NCBI RefSeq assembly: GCF_014216315.1
Contig: NZ_CP045702.1
Location: 1,860,001 to 1,924,000 of the forward strand
Origin: Streptomyces finlayi
GTDB lineage: Bacteria > Actinomycetota > Actinomycetes > Streptomycetales > Streptomycetaceae
DNA: 64,000 bases
Reading direction: 5' to 3'
Below, piece after piece: positions 55,894-64,000 of this stretch; position 1 is the first letter of the stretch; each line of letters begins with the position of its first letter. The notes beneath the pieces were generated by a model, which saw only the letters and a list, made by a program, of their open reading frames with translations, did no database searches and was not told the origin of the DNA. The position numbers and the translations under genes were made by a program.

Positions 55894-56343
55894 TCAGGCC
55901 TTCGCCAGGACCGTGGCGAGGCTGTCGAAGAACGCCTCCCAGCCGTCCTCCGCCGCCGCGTACTGCTCGGCCGTGAGGTTGCCGCCGCGCTGCCGGAACG
56001 TCATCTCGGTGGTGCGCCCGCGACCGGTGAACGTGGCGGTGACGATCTCCCCCTCCGCCTCTTCGGCGGCGCTGTCGTCCTTCAGCGTGAAAACCAGCCG
56101 ATCGGGCTCGACCACCTCGCGGTAGACCCCGTGGAAGGGCATCTCGGCGCCCGGCACGACCAGGACCAGGCTCCACTCGCCGCCCGGCCTGACATCCATC
56201 GACACCCGGTCCAGCGGTACGTCGGCGTGGCCCCCGTACCAGGCGGCGAAGCGTTCCGGGGTCGTCCACGCCTCGAACACCCGCTCCCGTGGAGCGTCGA
56301 AGACGCGGGTGAGGTCGATTCCCTCGCGTACTGACCCGTTCAT
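55894..56343 (-). CDS. SRPBCC/AHSA1-domain protein
   Basis: A 149-residue START-like (Activator of Hsp90 ATPase homologue 1-like) protein. FDAPRERVFEAWTTPERFAAWYGG, VRPGGEWSLVLVVPG and the C-terminal helix AAEDGWEAFFDSLATVLAK are typical. These proteins bind hydrophobic ligands or act as cyclases; nothing more specific is visible. It stands alone between convergent and co-directional neighbours. Confidence 0.88.
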   Translation of the reverse strand: MNGSVREGIDLTRVFDAPRERVFEAWTTPERFAAWYGGHADVPLDRVSMDVRPGGEWSLVLVVPGAEMPFHGVYREVVEPDRLVFTLKDDSAAEEAEGEIVTATFTGRGRTTEMTFRQRGGNLTAEQYAAAEDGWEAFFDSLATVLAKA

Positions 56344-56436
56344 GGTCCTGGTCCTTTCCTGGGCCTTCGGCCGGGCGGAGCTGACGGTTCCAGGGGAACA
56401 GGCCGCGAGGCGGGCCGCCAGCCGGTCAGGCCCCGG

Positions 56437-57477
<1,041 letters not shown>

Positions 57478-57479
57478 CG

Positions 57480-59153
57480 TCAGAACTCCCCGGATCGGTC
57501 GGTGCGGATGCGTTCCAGCAGAAGCAGAGACACCGCGCAGACGAGCATCAGAATCGTGCTGAGCGCCATCGCCTGCCCGTAGTTGAGCTCCCCGGACCGC
57601 CCCAGCAGCCGGGCCACCGCCACCGGCAGTGTCGGATTGTCGGGACGCGCGATGAACACCGTCGCCCCGAACTCGCCGAGCGACACGGCGAACGCGAAGC
57701 CCGCGGCCACCAGCAGCGCCCGGCGCACGAGCGGCAGATCGACCTCGCGCCAGGCACGCAGGGGCGAGGCCCCGAGGGCCGCCGCCGCCTCCCGGAGCCG
57801 CCCGTCCACCGCACGCAGGACCGGCAGCATGGTCCGTACGACGAAAGGGACACCCACCAGCGCCTGCGCGAGCGGCACCAGGATCCAGGAGGTCCGCAGA
57901 TCGAGCGGCGGCTCGTCCAGCGTGATCAGGAAGCCGAAGCCGACGGTCACCGCGGACACCCCGAGCGGCAGCATCAGCAGTGCGTCGAAGCCGCGGACCA
58001 GCCGCCCGGCCCGCCTGGTGAGCGCCGCCGCGGCGAGCCCGCCGACGAAGAGCGCGATGAGCGTCGCGACGAGCGCGTACCGCAGCGAGTTCCACACCGC
58101 TTCGAGCGGCGGGACGAGGAAGGTGGAACCGCTCGCGTCGGCGGACTGCAGGGCGCGGTAGAACTCGAACCCGTAGCCGCCCGAACCGTCGAAGGAGCGC
58201 TCCACCAGCACACCGAGCGGCAGCAGTATCAGCAGCAGGACCGTCAGCAGCACCCCGCCGAGCAGTGCCCACTGCCCGGCGCCGCGCGGCCTGCGGGCGG
58301 TCTGTTCCGGATCGACGAGCTTCAGCGCTGTCTCACGCCGCCGCACGGTCCAGGCGTGCACGGCGAGGATCGCGCCGACCGCGGCGAACTGGACGAGGGT
58401 CAGCACGGCGGCCGTCGGCAGATCGAGGAGCTGGGCGGTCTGCCGGTAGATCTCCACTTCGAGCGTGGAGTACGCCGGGCCGCCGAGGATCTGTACGACG
58501 CCGAAGGAGGTGAACGTGAAGAGGAAGACCATCAGCGCCGCCGCGGCCACGGCGGGCGCCAGCGCGGGCAGGGTGACCCGCCGCCAGGCCGCGAACCGCC
58601 CTGCCCCGAGAACCCTGGCGGCCTCCTCCTGCCGGGGGTCGAGCTGCGACCACAGGCCGCCGACGGTGCGGACGACCACGGCGTAGTTGAAGAAGACATG
58701 GGCGAGCAGAATCGCCCACACGGTGGTGTCCAGCCGCACCCCCCACAGCTCGTCGAGGAAGCCGCCGCGGCCGAGGAGAGCCAGGAACGCCGTCCCGACG
58801 ACCACCGTCGGCAGCACGAACGGCACCGTGACGACGGCCCGCAGCAGTTGCTTGCCGGGGAAGTCGAAGCGGGCGAAGACATAGGCGCCGGGCAGCGCGA
58901 GGACCAGGGTGAGCCCGGTGGAGGCGAGGGCCTGCCAGGTGGTGAACCACAGGACGTCGAGGATCTCCGGCCGGCCCAGCACCTCACCGATCCGGCCGAA
59001 CTGCCAGCGGCCGGCGTCCTTCAGCCCGCGGCCGACGATCGCGGCGACGGGGTAGGCGAAGAACAGCGCGAAGAACGCGACGGGCACGGCCATCAGGCCG
59101 AGCCGCACCGCGTTCCCGCGTGCCTGCCCCTTGAGTCCCCGTCCGTCGCGCAC
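57480..59153 (-). CDS. thiP: Thiamine ABC transporter permease ThiP
   Basis: A 557-residue double permease with two six-helix halves, each with an EAA loop (EEAARVLGAGRFAAWRRVTL and REAAAALGASPLRAWREVDL). I use GTG 59153, which gives the typical N-terminus ahead of the first helix (LGLMAVPVAFFALFFAYPVA). ATG 59189 or GTG 59201 would overlap thiB by 25 or 37 bp. No start has a good ribosome site. With ThiB and ThiQ it imports thiamine or its phosphates. Confidence 0.88.
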   Translation of the reverse strand: MRDGRGLKGQARGNAVRLGLMAVPVAFFALFFAYPVAAIVGRGLKDAGRWQFGRIGEVLGRPEILDVLWFTTWQALASTGLTLVLALPGAYVFARFDFPGKQLLRAVVTVPFVLPTVVVGTAFLALLGRGGFLDELWGVRLDTTVWAILLAHVFFNYAVVVRTVGGLWSQLDPRQEEAARVLGAGRFAAWRRVTLPALAPAVAAAALMVFLFTFTSFGVVQILGGPAYSTLEVEIYRQTAQLLDLPTAAVLTLVQFAAVGAILAVHAWTVRRRETALKLVDPEQTARRPRGAGQWALLGGVLLTVLLLILLPLGVLVERSFDGSGGYGFEFYRALQSADASGSTFLVPPLEAVWNSLRYALVATLIALFVGGLAAAALTRRAGRLVRGFDALLMLPLGVSAVTVGFGFLITLDEPPLDLRTSWILVPLAQALVGVPFVVRTMLPVLRAVDGRLREAAAALGASPLRAWREVDLPLVRRALLVAAGFAFAVSLGEFGATVFIARPDNPTLPVAVARLLGRSGELNYGQAMALSTILMLVCAVSLLLLERIRTDRSGEF

Positions 59154-59164
59154 GGAGCGGCCGG

Positions 59165-60262
59165 CTACTTCACCACGATCGCGGACCATGACCGGACCCA
59201 CTGCTCACGGTTCTCGGCGATCTTCTCCGGGGCCACGGTCGCCGGCTCGTCGATCCGCGCACCGAACTCCGTGAAGAGTTCGGGCAGCTTCGCGTCGCTG
59301 ACGACCGGGTTCACGAACATGTTCAGCGGCATGTCCTCCTGGAACTTCTGGCCGATCAGGAAGTCCAGCAGGGCCTTGCCGCCCGCCTCGTTCTTCGCCC
59401 CGTCCAGCAGCCCCGCGAACTCGATCTGGCGGAAGCAGGTTCCGGTGGCGACACCGGTCGGGGCCTCGGCCGGCTGCGGCTCGGCGTAGAGCACCTCGAC
59501 GGGCGGGCTGGAGGCGTAGGAGACCACGAGCGGCCGGTCGGCGTTGGCCTTCCTGCCGCCCGCGGAGCCGGAGAACTCGTCGTTGTACGCCTGCTCCCAG
59601 CCGTCCACGACCTTGACGCCGTTGTCCTTCAGCTTCTTCCAGTAGTCCTCGTAGCCGTCCTCGCCCTTCGCGGCGACGGTGCCGAGGAGGAATCCCAGAC
59701 CGGGCGAGGAGGTGGCGGCGTTCTCGGTGACCAGAAGGTTCTTGTACGCGGGCTTCAGCAGGTCGTCGAAGGACTTCGGCGGCGCGAGCTTCTTGTCGGC
59801 GAAGTACTTCTTGTCGTAGTTGACGCAGATGTCACCGGTGTCGACGGGCGTGACCCGGTGCTCGTCCGCGTCGAGCTGTACGTCGTCCGCGACCCGGCCG
59901 AGCCCCTTCGCCTCGTACGGCGTGAACAGGCCGTTGTCGAGGGCGCGGGAGAGCAGCGTGTTGTCGACACCGAAGAACACGTCACCGCGCGGGGAGCCCT
60001 TGGTCAGGATCTCCTGGTTGAGCGCGGCACCGGCGTCGCCGCTCTTCAGCACCTTGACGGTGTAGCCGGTCTCCTTGGTGAACGCCTTCAGGACGTCCTT
60101 CGAGGCGTTGAAGGAGTCATGACTGACCAGCGTGACGGTCTTGGAGCCGGAGCCCTTCGTTCCCTCGGACGCCTTGTCGTCGGAACTGCCACAGCCGGCG
60201 AGAGCCGTGACACCGAGCGCGGCGGCGACCGCGGTCACGGTGATCTTCCTGGTGGTGCTCAT
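59165..60262 (-). CDS. thiB: Thiamine-binding lipoprotein ThiB
   Basis: A 365-residue solute-binding protein. The signal peptide MSTTRKITVTAVAAALGVTA ends in lipobox LAGC (Cys24). The mature protein starts TVTLVSHDSFNASKDVLKAF and contains GDVFFGVDNTLLSRAL and SYASSPPVEVLYAEPQP, the pattern of ThiB/TbpA. ATG 60262 follows AGGAGG, which overlaps a hairpin. First gene of the TPP-controlled operon. Confidence 0.92.
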   Translation of the reverse strand: MSTTRKITVTAVAAALGVTALAGCGSSDDKASEGTKGSGSKTVTLVSHDSFNASKDVLKAFTKETGYTVKVLKSGDAGAALNQEILTKGSPRGDVFFGVDNTLLSRALDNGLFTPYEAKGLGRVADDVQLDADEHRVTPVDTGDICVNYDKKYFADKKLAPPKSFDDLLKPAYKNLLVTENAATSSPGLGFLLGTVAAKGEDGYEDYWKKLKDNGVKVVDGWEQAYNDEFSGSAGGRKANADRPLVVSYASSPPVEVLYAEPQPAEAPTGVATGTCFRQIEFAGLLDGAKNEAGGKALLDFLIGQKFQEDMPLNMFVNPVVSDAKLPELFTEFGARIDEPATVAPEKIAENREQWVRSWSAIVVK

Positions 60263-60270
60263 GTGATTCC

Positions 60271-60288
60271 TCCTGGACGTGACCAGGA
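60271..60288 (-). promoter_or_regulatory. Hairpin overlapping the thiB ribosome-binding site
   Basis: TCCTGG and CCAGGA pair around a 6-nt loop. The thiB Shine-Dalgarno AGGAGG (60269-60274) overlaps the 3' arm, so the stem can mask it. Confidence 0.5.
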
Positions 60289-60297
60289 AGAGACGCG

Positions 60298-60341
60298 GCC
60301 CTGCCCGCCTCCCGGTTGAATCATCGGAAAGCGGGCAGGGC
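60298..60341 (-). terminator. Expression-platform hairpin between riboswitch and thiB
   Basis: GCCCTGCCCGC and GCGGGCAGGGC (11-bp perfect arms) enclose a 22-nt loop between the TPP aptamer and thiB. It may act as the ligand-dependent terminator, although no T-tract follows. Confidence 0.6.
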
Positions 60342-60360
60342 GCAACAGCTTGAGTATGGT

Positions 60361-60460
60361 CCGAACTTCCTACCCGGAATGACCCGGGCGAGGTTCAGAG
60401 GGTCTGCGGCCGACCTGTCCTTGGTGCCGCACTCTCAGCGCTGTGGCGCTCCCCTGTCGG
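60361..60460 (-). ncRNA. TPP riboswitch (THI element)
   Basis: On the minus strand the conserved aptamer parts appear in order: GACAGGGGAGCGCC, GCGCTGAGAGTGC, GACCCTCTGAACCT, CGGGTCATTCCGGG and GTAGGAAG. These match the thiamine-pyrophosphate riboswitch core (GGGG, CUGAGA, ACCCUUUGAACCUG, CGGGUAAU, GUAGGGA). It lies 100-200 nt upstream of thiB and just after rlmN. Thiamine pyrophosphate binding is expected to switch the operon off. Confidence 0.95.
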
Positions 60461-60508
60461 AATATGAAGTTGGATCTGGCGCCCAGGCTACACCGGGCCC
60501 CTTCCACC

Positions 60509-61615
60509 TCAGCGCTCGGAGGCCGCCAGCTGTCCGCAGGCCCCGTCGATCTCCTGGCCGCGGGTGTCCCGGACCGTCACCGGCACGCCGTGGGCCGCGA
60601 TGGCGTCGACGAACGCCTTCTCGTCCTCGGGCCGCGAGGCGGTCCACTTGGAGCCCGGCGTCGGGTTCAGCGGGATCAGGTTGACGTGCACCCGCTTGCC
60701 CTTGAGCAGCCGGCCGAGCCGGTCGCCCCGCCAGGCCTGGTCGTTGATGTCGCGGATCAGCGCGTACTCGATGGAGATACGGCGGCCCGACTTCGCCTCG
60801 TACTCCCAGGCGGCGTCCAGCACCTCCCGTACGTTCCAGCGCGTGTTCACGGGGACGAGTGTGTCCCGCAGCTCGTCGTCGGGGGCGTGCAGCGAGACCG
60901 CGAGACGGCACTTGAAGCCCTCGTCGGCGAAGCGCAGCATCGCGGGCACCAGGCCCACGGTGGAGACGGTGATCCCGCGCTGCGAGAGACCCAGCCCGTC
61001 GGGCTCGGGATCGGTCAGCCGGCGGATGGCACCGACGACGCGGTTGTAGTTGGCGAGGGGCTCACCCATGCCCATGAAGACGATGTTGGAGAGCCGGGCG
61101 GGCCCGCCCGGAACGTCGCCGTCACGCAGCGCCCGCATCCCGTCCACGATCTGGTGCACGATCTCGGCGGTCGACAGATTGCGGTCGAGCCCGGCCTGCC
61201 CCGTGGCACAGAACGGGCAGTTCATCCCGCACCCGGCCTGCGAGGAGATGCACATGGTCACCCGCTCCGGGTAGCGCATGAGGACGGACTCGACGAGCGT
61301 CCCGTCATGCAGCTTCCACAGGGTCTTGCGGGTGGTGTCGTCGTCGCAGCTGATGTGCCGGACCACGGACATCAGATCAGGGAACAGCGCCTCGGCGAGA
61401 CCCGCCCGCGACGCGGCCGGAATGTTGCTCCACTCCGACGGGTCGTGCGCGTACCGCGCGAAGTAGTGCTGCGACAGCTGCTTGGCGCGGAACGGCTTCT
61501 CGCCGATCGCGGCGACTGCTTCCTTGCGCTCGTCGGGCGTGAGGTCGGCGAGATGCCGCGGCGGCTTCTTGGCTCCGCGGGGCGCGACAAAAGTGAGTTC
61601 TCCGGGCTTAGGCAT
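60509..61615 (-). CDS. rlmN: Dual-specificity rRNA/tRNA (adenine-C2) methyltransferase RlmN
   Basis: A 368-residue radical SAM methyltransferase that methylates C2 of A2503 in 23S rRNA and A37 in some tRNAs. The cluster motif is CGMNCPFC (129, 133, 136), followed by [12 protein letters not shown], and the catalytic C-terminal Cys is in GACGQL (Cys360). The length is normal. It is read towards the thiamine operon. Confidence 0.96.
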   Translation of the reverse strand: MPKPGELTFVAPRGAKKPPRHLADLTPDERKEAVAAIGEKPFRAKQLSQHYFARYAHDPSEWSNIPAASRAGLAEALFPDLMSVVRHISCDDDTTRKTLWKLHDGTLVESVLMRYPERVTMCISSQAGCGMNCPFCATGQAGLDRNLSTAEIVHQIVDGMRALRDGDVPGGPARLSNIVFMGMGEPLANYNRVVGAIRRLTDPEPDGLGLSQRGITVSTVGLVPAMLRFADEGFKCRLAVSLHAPDDELRDTLVPVNTRWNVREVLDAAWEYEAKSGRRISIEYALIRDINDQAWRGDRLGRLLKGKRVHVNLIPLNPTPGSKWTASRPEDEKAFVDAIAAHGVPVTVRDTRGQEIDGACGQLAASER

Positions 61616-61832
61616 GGTTCACCCAGTGTCGCAGACACACCGTCGTAGTCGAGGTCGTCGTCGGCTCGGAGGGCCGGGCCCGACCGCGACCGGTCGACGC
61701 CGGTCGGTGTCCGTCGACGTCAGCGGCCCTGTGACGGCCCACAGGCGGCCCCGGCGGCGGGCACGAGGGTGACCGATCGCACCGGAGAGGAGCAGTACGC
61801 AGATCGCCCCACCGAGACCTAGAATCGAATAC

Positions 61833-62174
61833 GTGTCCGAAAACCTCAGCCGCCTGGATCGTCTGCGCATCGTGCGCGAGTGGCAGGCGTACCAGCTCGG
61901 CCGAACCGAGCGGACGATCGCCGAACTGGAAGAACACGAGGCCGCGGCCGCCCGCGCCGCGCGCGTCCTGCCGCCCCCGGCGCCCGGCTGGAAGCTGTCC
62001 ATGCTGCGCGCGGCCGACGGGGCTCATGCCGACGCCGTCCACACGGACGACTGCGGCATGAGCGGAAAGCAGACGCGGCCGATGACCCGCGCGCAGGCCC
62101 TGCGCGCCCTCACGGAGGACGGCATCACGGCGTGCCCGTACTGCCGGCCGGACAGAGACCTCGGCGTGCTCTGA
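61833..62174 (+). CDS. DUF6233 protein
   Basis: A 113-residue protein from GTG 61833. SRLDRLRIVREWQAYQLGRT followed by a helical linker, then DAVHTDDCGMSG and ACPYCRPDRDLGVL, matches my memory of the Streptomyces DUF6233 family, whose role is unknown. The late Cys residues (CG, CPYC) may bind metal. It stands alone, opposite rlmN. Confidence 0.8.
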   Translation: MSENLSRLDRLRIVREWQAYQLGRTERTIAELEEHEAAAARAARVLPPPAPGWKLSMLRAADGAHADAVHTDDCGMSGKQTRPMTRAQALRALTEDGITACPYCRPDRDLGVL

Positions 62175-62235
62175 GCCGGGGTCCGCCGAAGCCCGGACAG
62201 CGGCGCCGCACGATGCCGCGCGTCGCGTGAGACGA

Positions 62236-62273
62236 GTGAGGGCCCGCCGTCCCGATGGACGGCGGGCCCTCAC
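62236..62273. terminator. Bidirectional terminator between DUF6233 and cdsA
   Basis: A perfect 17-bp stem (GTGAGGGCCCGCCGTCC with its complement) around CGAT serves both convergent genes. Confidence 0.9.
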
Positions 62274-62309
62274 CACCTGCGAGGAGGAACGGTGTGCCGA
62301 CGCCGCGCG

Positions 62310-63392
62310 TCAGCCCGGTCCGACGAAGATCACCAGCAGGAGCCAGACCACCGGAGCGGTCGGCAGCAGAGAGTCCAGCCGGTCCATGATGCCGCCGTGG
62401 CCGGGCAGCAGCGTGCCCATGTCCTTGATGCCGAGATCGCGCTTGATCATGGATTCGCCCAGGTCACCGAGGGTGGCACTGGCGGCGACCGCGAGGCCCA
62501 GCAGCAGACCCTGCCACCAGGCTCCGCCGTCGATCAGGAACTCCATGCACAGCGCACCGGCGACCATGGCGAACGCCACCGCACCGAGCAGGCCCTCGCG
62601 GGTCTTGCCGGGGCTGATGCGGGGCGCGAGCTTGTGCTTGCCGAAGCGCCAGCCGACCGCGTACGCCCCCGTGTCGCTGACCACGGTCAGCAGCAGAAAC
62701 GTCAGGACACGCTGCGGTCCGTCGTCGGCGGTGAGCAGCATCGCGACGAAGGTGGCCAGGAACGGCACGTAGAAGGCGGCGAACACGCCGGCCGTGACGT
62801 CCTTGAGGTAGCCCTCGGGCGGTTCGGTCATCCGCCAGACCAGCACGGCGAGCGCGGTGAGCGCCATGGCGACCCAGGCGCCCTCCGCTCCCCGCACATA
62901 TCCGGCGATCACCATGGCCGCCCCGCCCACCGCCAGCGGTACGAGGGGCGCCTTGATGCCCTTGCGCTCCTCGAGGCGGGAGGTCAGTTCCCACAGACCG
63001 ACCACGACGGCGGCGACGATCACGCCGATGAAGGCGGCCTTCACGACGAAGAGCGAGGCGAAGATGACGGCACCGAGCCCGACACCCACCCCTATGGCGG
63101 CACGGAGATCACGCCCGGCGCGCTTCTTCGGCGGGGGCTGCGTCGGGGTGGACATGGGCTCCTGCGGCATCTCGTCACGGAACAGGGGACCGCTCGCGCG
63201 CGCGGCCTCCCTGTCCCGGTCGTCGCGGTTGTCAGCGTCTCTACCTGCGTCGGGAAGGTCCGGCACTATGGGCATGGGCCGAGTCTGCTGGGCGTCATGC
63301 ACATCGTATGCAGGACCCGCCGGGGCGGCTCCCATATGGGGCGCGCCCCGGTAACCGGCTCCCTGCCGGGCACCCCAGGAAGAGTCGTTCAT
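62310..63392 (-). CDS. cdsA: Phosphatidate cytidylyltransferase CdsA
   Basis: A 360-residue membrane enzyme making CDP-diacylglycerol from phosphatidate and CTP. The first ~130 residues are hydrophilic and Arg/Pro-rich, followed by about eight helices and the signature region SDTGAYAVGWRFGKHKLAPR, SPGKTREG and KRDLGIKDMGTLLPGHGGIM with DRLDS. It overlaps frr by 1 bp (TGATG). The long N-terminal extension is usual in Streptomyces. Confidence 0.95.
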   Translation of the reverse strand: MNDSSWGARQGAGYRGAPHMGAAPAGPAYDVHDAQQTRPMPIVPDLPDAGRDADNRDDRDREAARASGPLFRDEMPQEPMSTPTQPPPKKRAGRDLRAAIGVGVGLGAVIFASLFVVKAAFIGVIVAAVVVGLWELTSRLEERKGIKAPLVPLAVGGAAMVIAGYVRGAEGAWVAMALTALAVLVWRMTEPPEGYLKDVTAGVFAAFYVPFLATFVAMLLTADDGPQRVLTFLLLTVVSDTGAYAVGWRFGKHKLAPRISPGKTREGLLGAVAFAMVAGALCMEFLIDGGAWWQGLLLGLAVAASATLGDLGESMIKRDLGIKDMGTLLPGHGGIMDRLDSLLPTAPVVWLLLVIFVGPG

Positions 63393-63949
63393 CAGACTTC
63401 GAGCAGCTCGGCTTCCTTGTGCTTGAGCAGCTCGTCCACCTGAGCGACGTACTTCGCGGTGGTGTCGTCGAGCTCCTTCTCCGCTCGACGCACCTCGTCC
63501 TCGCCGGACTCCTTGTCCTTGACGAGCTTGTCGAGCGTCTCCTTCGCCTTGCGGCGGATGGAGCGGATCGAGATCTTGGAGTCCTCGGCCTTGGTCTTGG
63601 CGACCTTGATGTACTCCTTGCGACGGTCCTGCGTGAGCTCCGGGAACGTCACACGGATGATGTTGCCGTCGTTGCTCGGGTTGACGCCGAGGTCGGAGTC
63701 GCGGATCGCCTGCTCGATGTTGCGCAGTGCGGTCTTGTCGAACGGAGTCACCACGGCCATCCGCGGTTCGGGAACCGAGAACGAGGCCAGCTGGTTGATC
63801 GGGGTCAGCGCGCCGTAGTAGTCCGCGACGATCTTGTTGAACATCGCCGGGTGCGCACGGCCGGTGCGGATCGCGGCGAAGTCCTCTTTCGCGACGACAA
63901 CGGCCTTCTCCATCTTCTCCTCGGCCTCGAGGAGGATTTCTTCGATCAC
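63392..63949 (-). CDS. frr: Ribosome recycling factor Frr
   Basis: A 185-residue factor that, with EF-G, splits post-termination ribosomes. Family landmarks are [46 protein letters not shown] and [19 protein letters not shown]. Two GTG codons are adjacent; the second (63949) gives the standard MIEE-type start and AGGAG six bases away. Upstream in this order pyrH is expected, beyond the window. Confidence 0.96.
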   Translation of the reverse strand: MIEEILLEAEEKMEKAVVVAKEDFAAIRTGRAHPAMFNKIVADYYGALTPINQLASFSVPEPRMAVVTPFDKTALRNIEQAIRDSDLGVNPSNDGNIIRVTFPELTQDRRKEYIKVAKTKAEDSKISIRSIRRKAKETLDKLVKDKESGEDEVRRAEKELDDTTAKYVAQVDELLKHKEAELLEV

Positions 63950-64000
63950 CACGTGCTCCTGCGTGTCTTGAGTGGGCCCGGCATCGTCGGACCCTGCGGA

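Overview
The window is chromosomal DNA of a high-GC actinomycete, almost certainly Streptomyces. Third codon positions are nearly all G or C, GTG starts are frequent, and several Streptomyces-type families occur (DUF6233, the S-adenosyl methyltransferase family PF04672, XRE-TPR regulators, DUF4439). The gene order resembles the conserved truB-rbfA-infB-nusA ... dxr-ispG ... gabT ... pot ... rlmN ... cdsA-frr core of that genus. No rRNA, tRNA, intact insertion sequence or CRISPR array was seen.

Layout, left to right. 1-10.4 kb: a large protease-like/P-loop protein cut by the left edge, then the translation operon read leftwards (rimP-nusA-rnpM-infB, a terminator, DUF503-rbfA-truB). 10.5-12.6 kb: a rightward trio of lipoprotein, DUF4439 protein and a kinase-fold protein that has lost its catalytic residues. 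12.6-20.7 kb: proS, two GNAT acetyltransferases and the MEP-pathway genes ispG and dxr flanking the site-2 protease rseP. 20.8-22.8 kb: an acyl-CoA dehydrogenase.

22.8-29.2 kb is accessory DNA. A tightly overlapping leftward operon encodes a MoaA-like radical SAM enzyme, a thymidylate-kinase-like P-loop kinase, a degenerate phosphohexomutase domain and an alkaline-phosphatase-superfamily hydrolase resembling the STM4013 family. Ahead of it lie two very small genes, and an XRE-TPR regulator is transcribed divergently. cutA and a truncated phage tail-type gene close the segment. This is the best candidate here for an undescribed system.

29.2-53.8 kb is a nitrogen and polyamine block: an aldehyde dehydrogenase with a PucR regulator, a membrane VirD4-like ATPase, gabT, a PAP2 phosphatase, a chitinase reduced to its two ends, and the polyamine operon (aldehyde dehydrogenase, potD, potA, potB, potC, FAD amine oxidase). 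A second aldehyde dehydrogenase lies opposite an Lrp/AsnC regulator and a class III aminotransferase. Together these look able to import putrescine or spermidine and oxidise or transaminate them through gamma-aminobutyraldehyde and GABA to succinate. NADAR, DUF4190, an adenosine-deaminase-family enzyme (probably aminodeoxyfutalosine deaminase), a GDPD-type phosphodiesterase and a methyltransferase sit in between.

53.9-64 kb: a two-gene ABC system, an SRPBCC protein, the thiamine transporter thiB-thiP-thiQ under a clear TPP riboswitch, rlmN, a DUF6233 protein, cdsA and frr. Many hairpin terminators are perfect inverted repeats and are listed.
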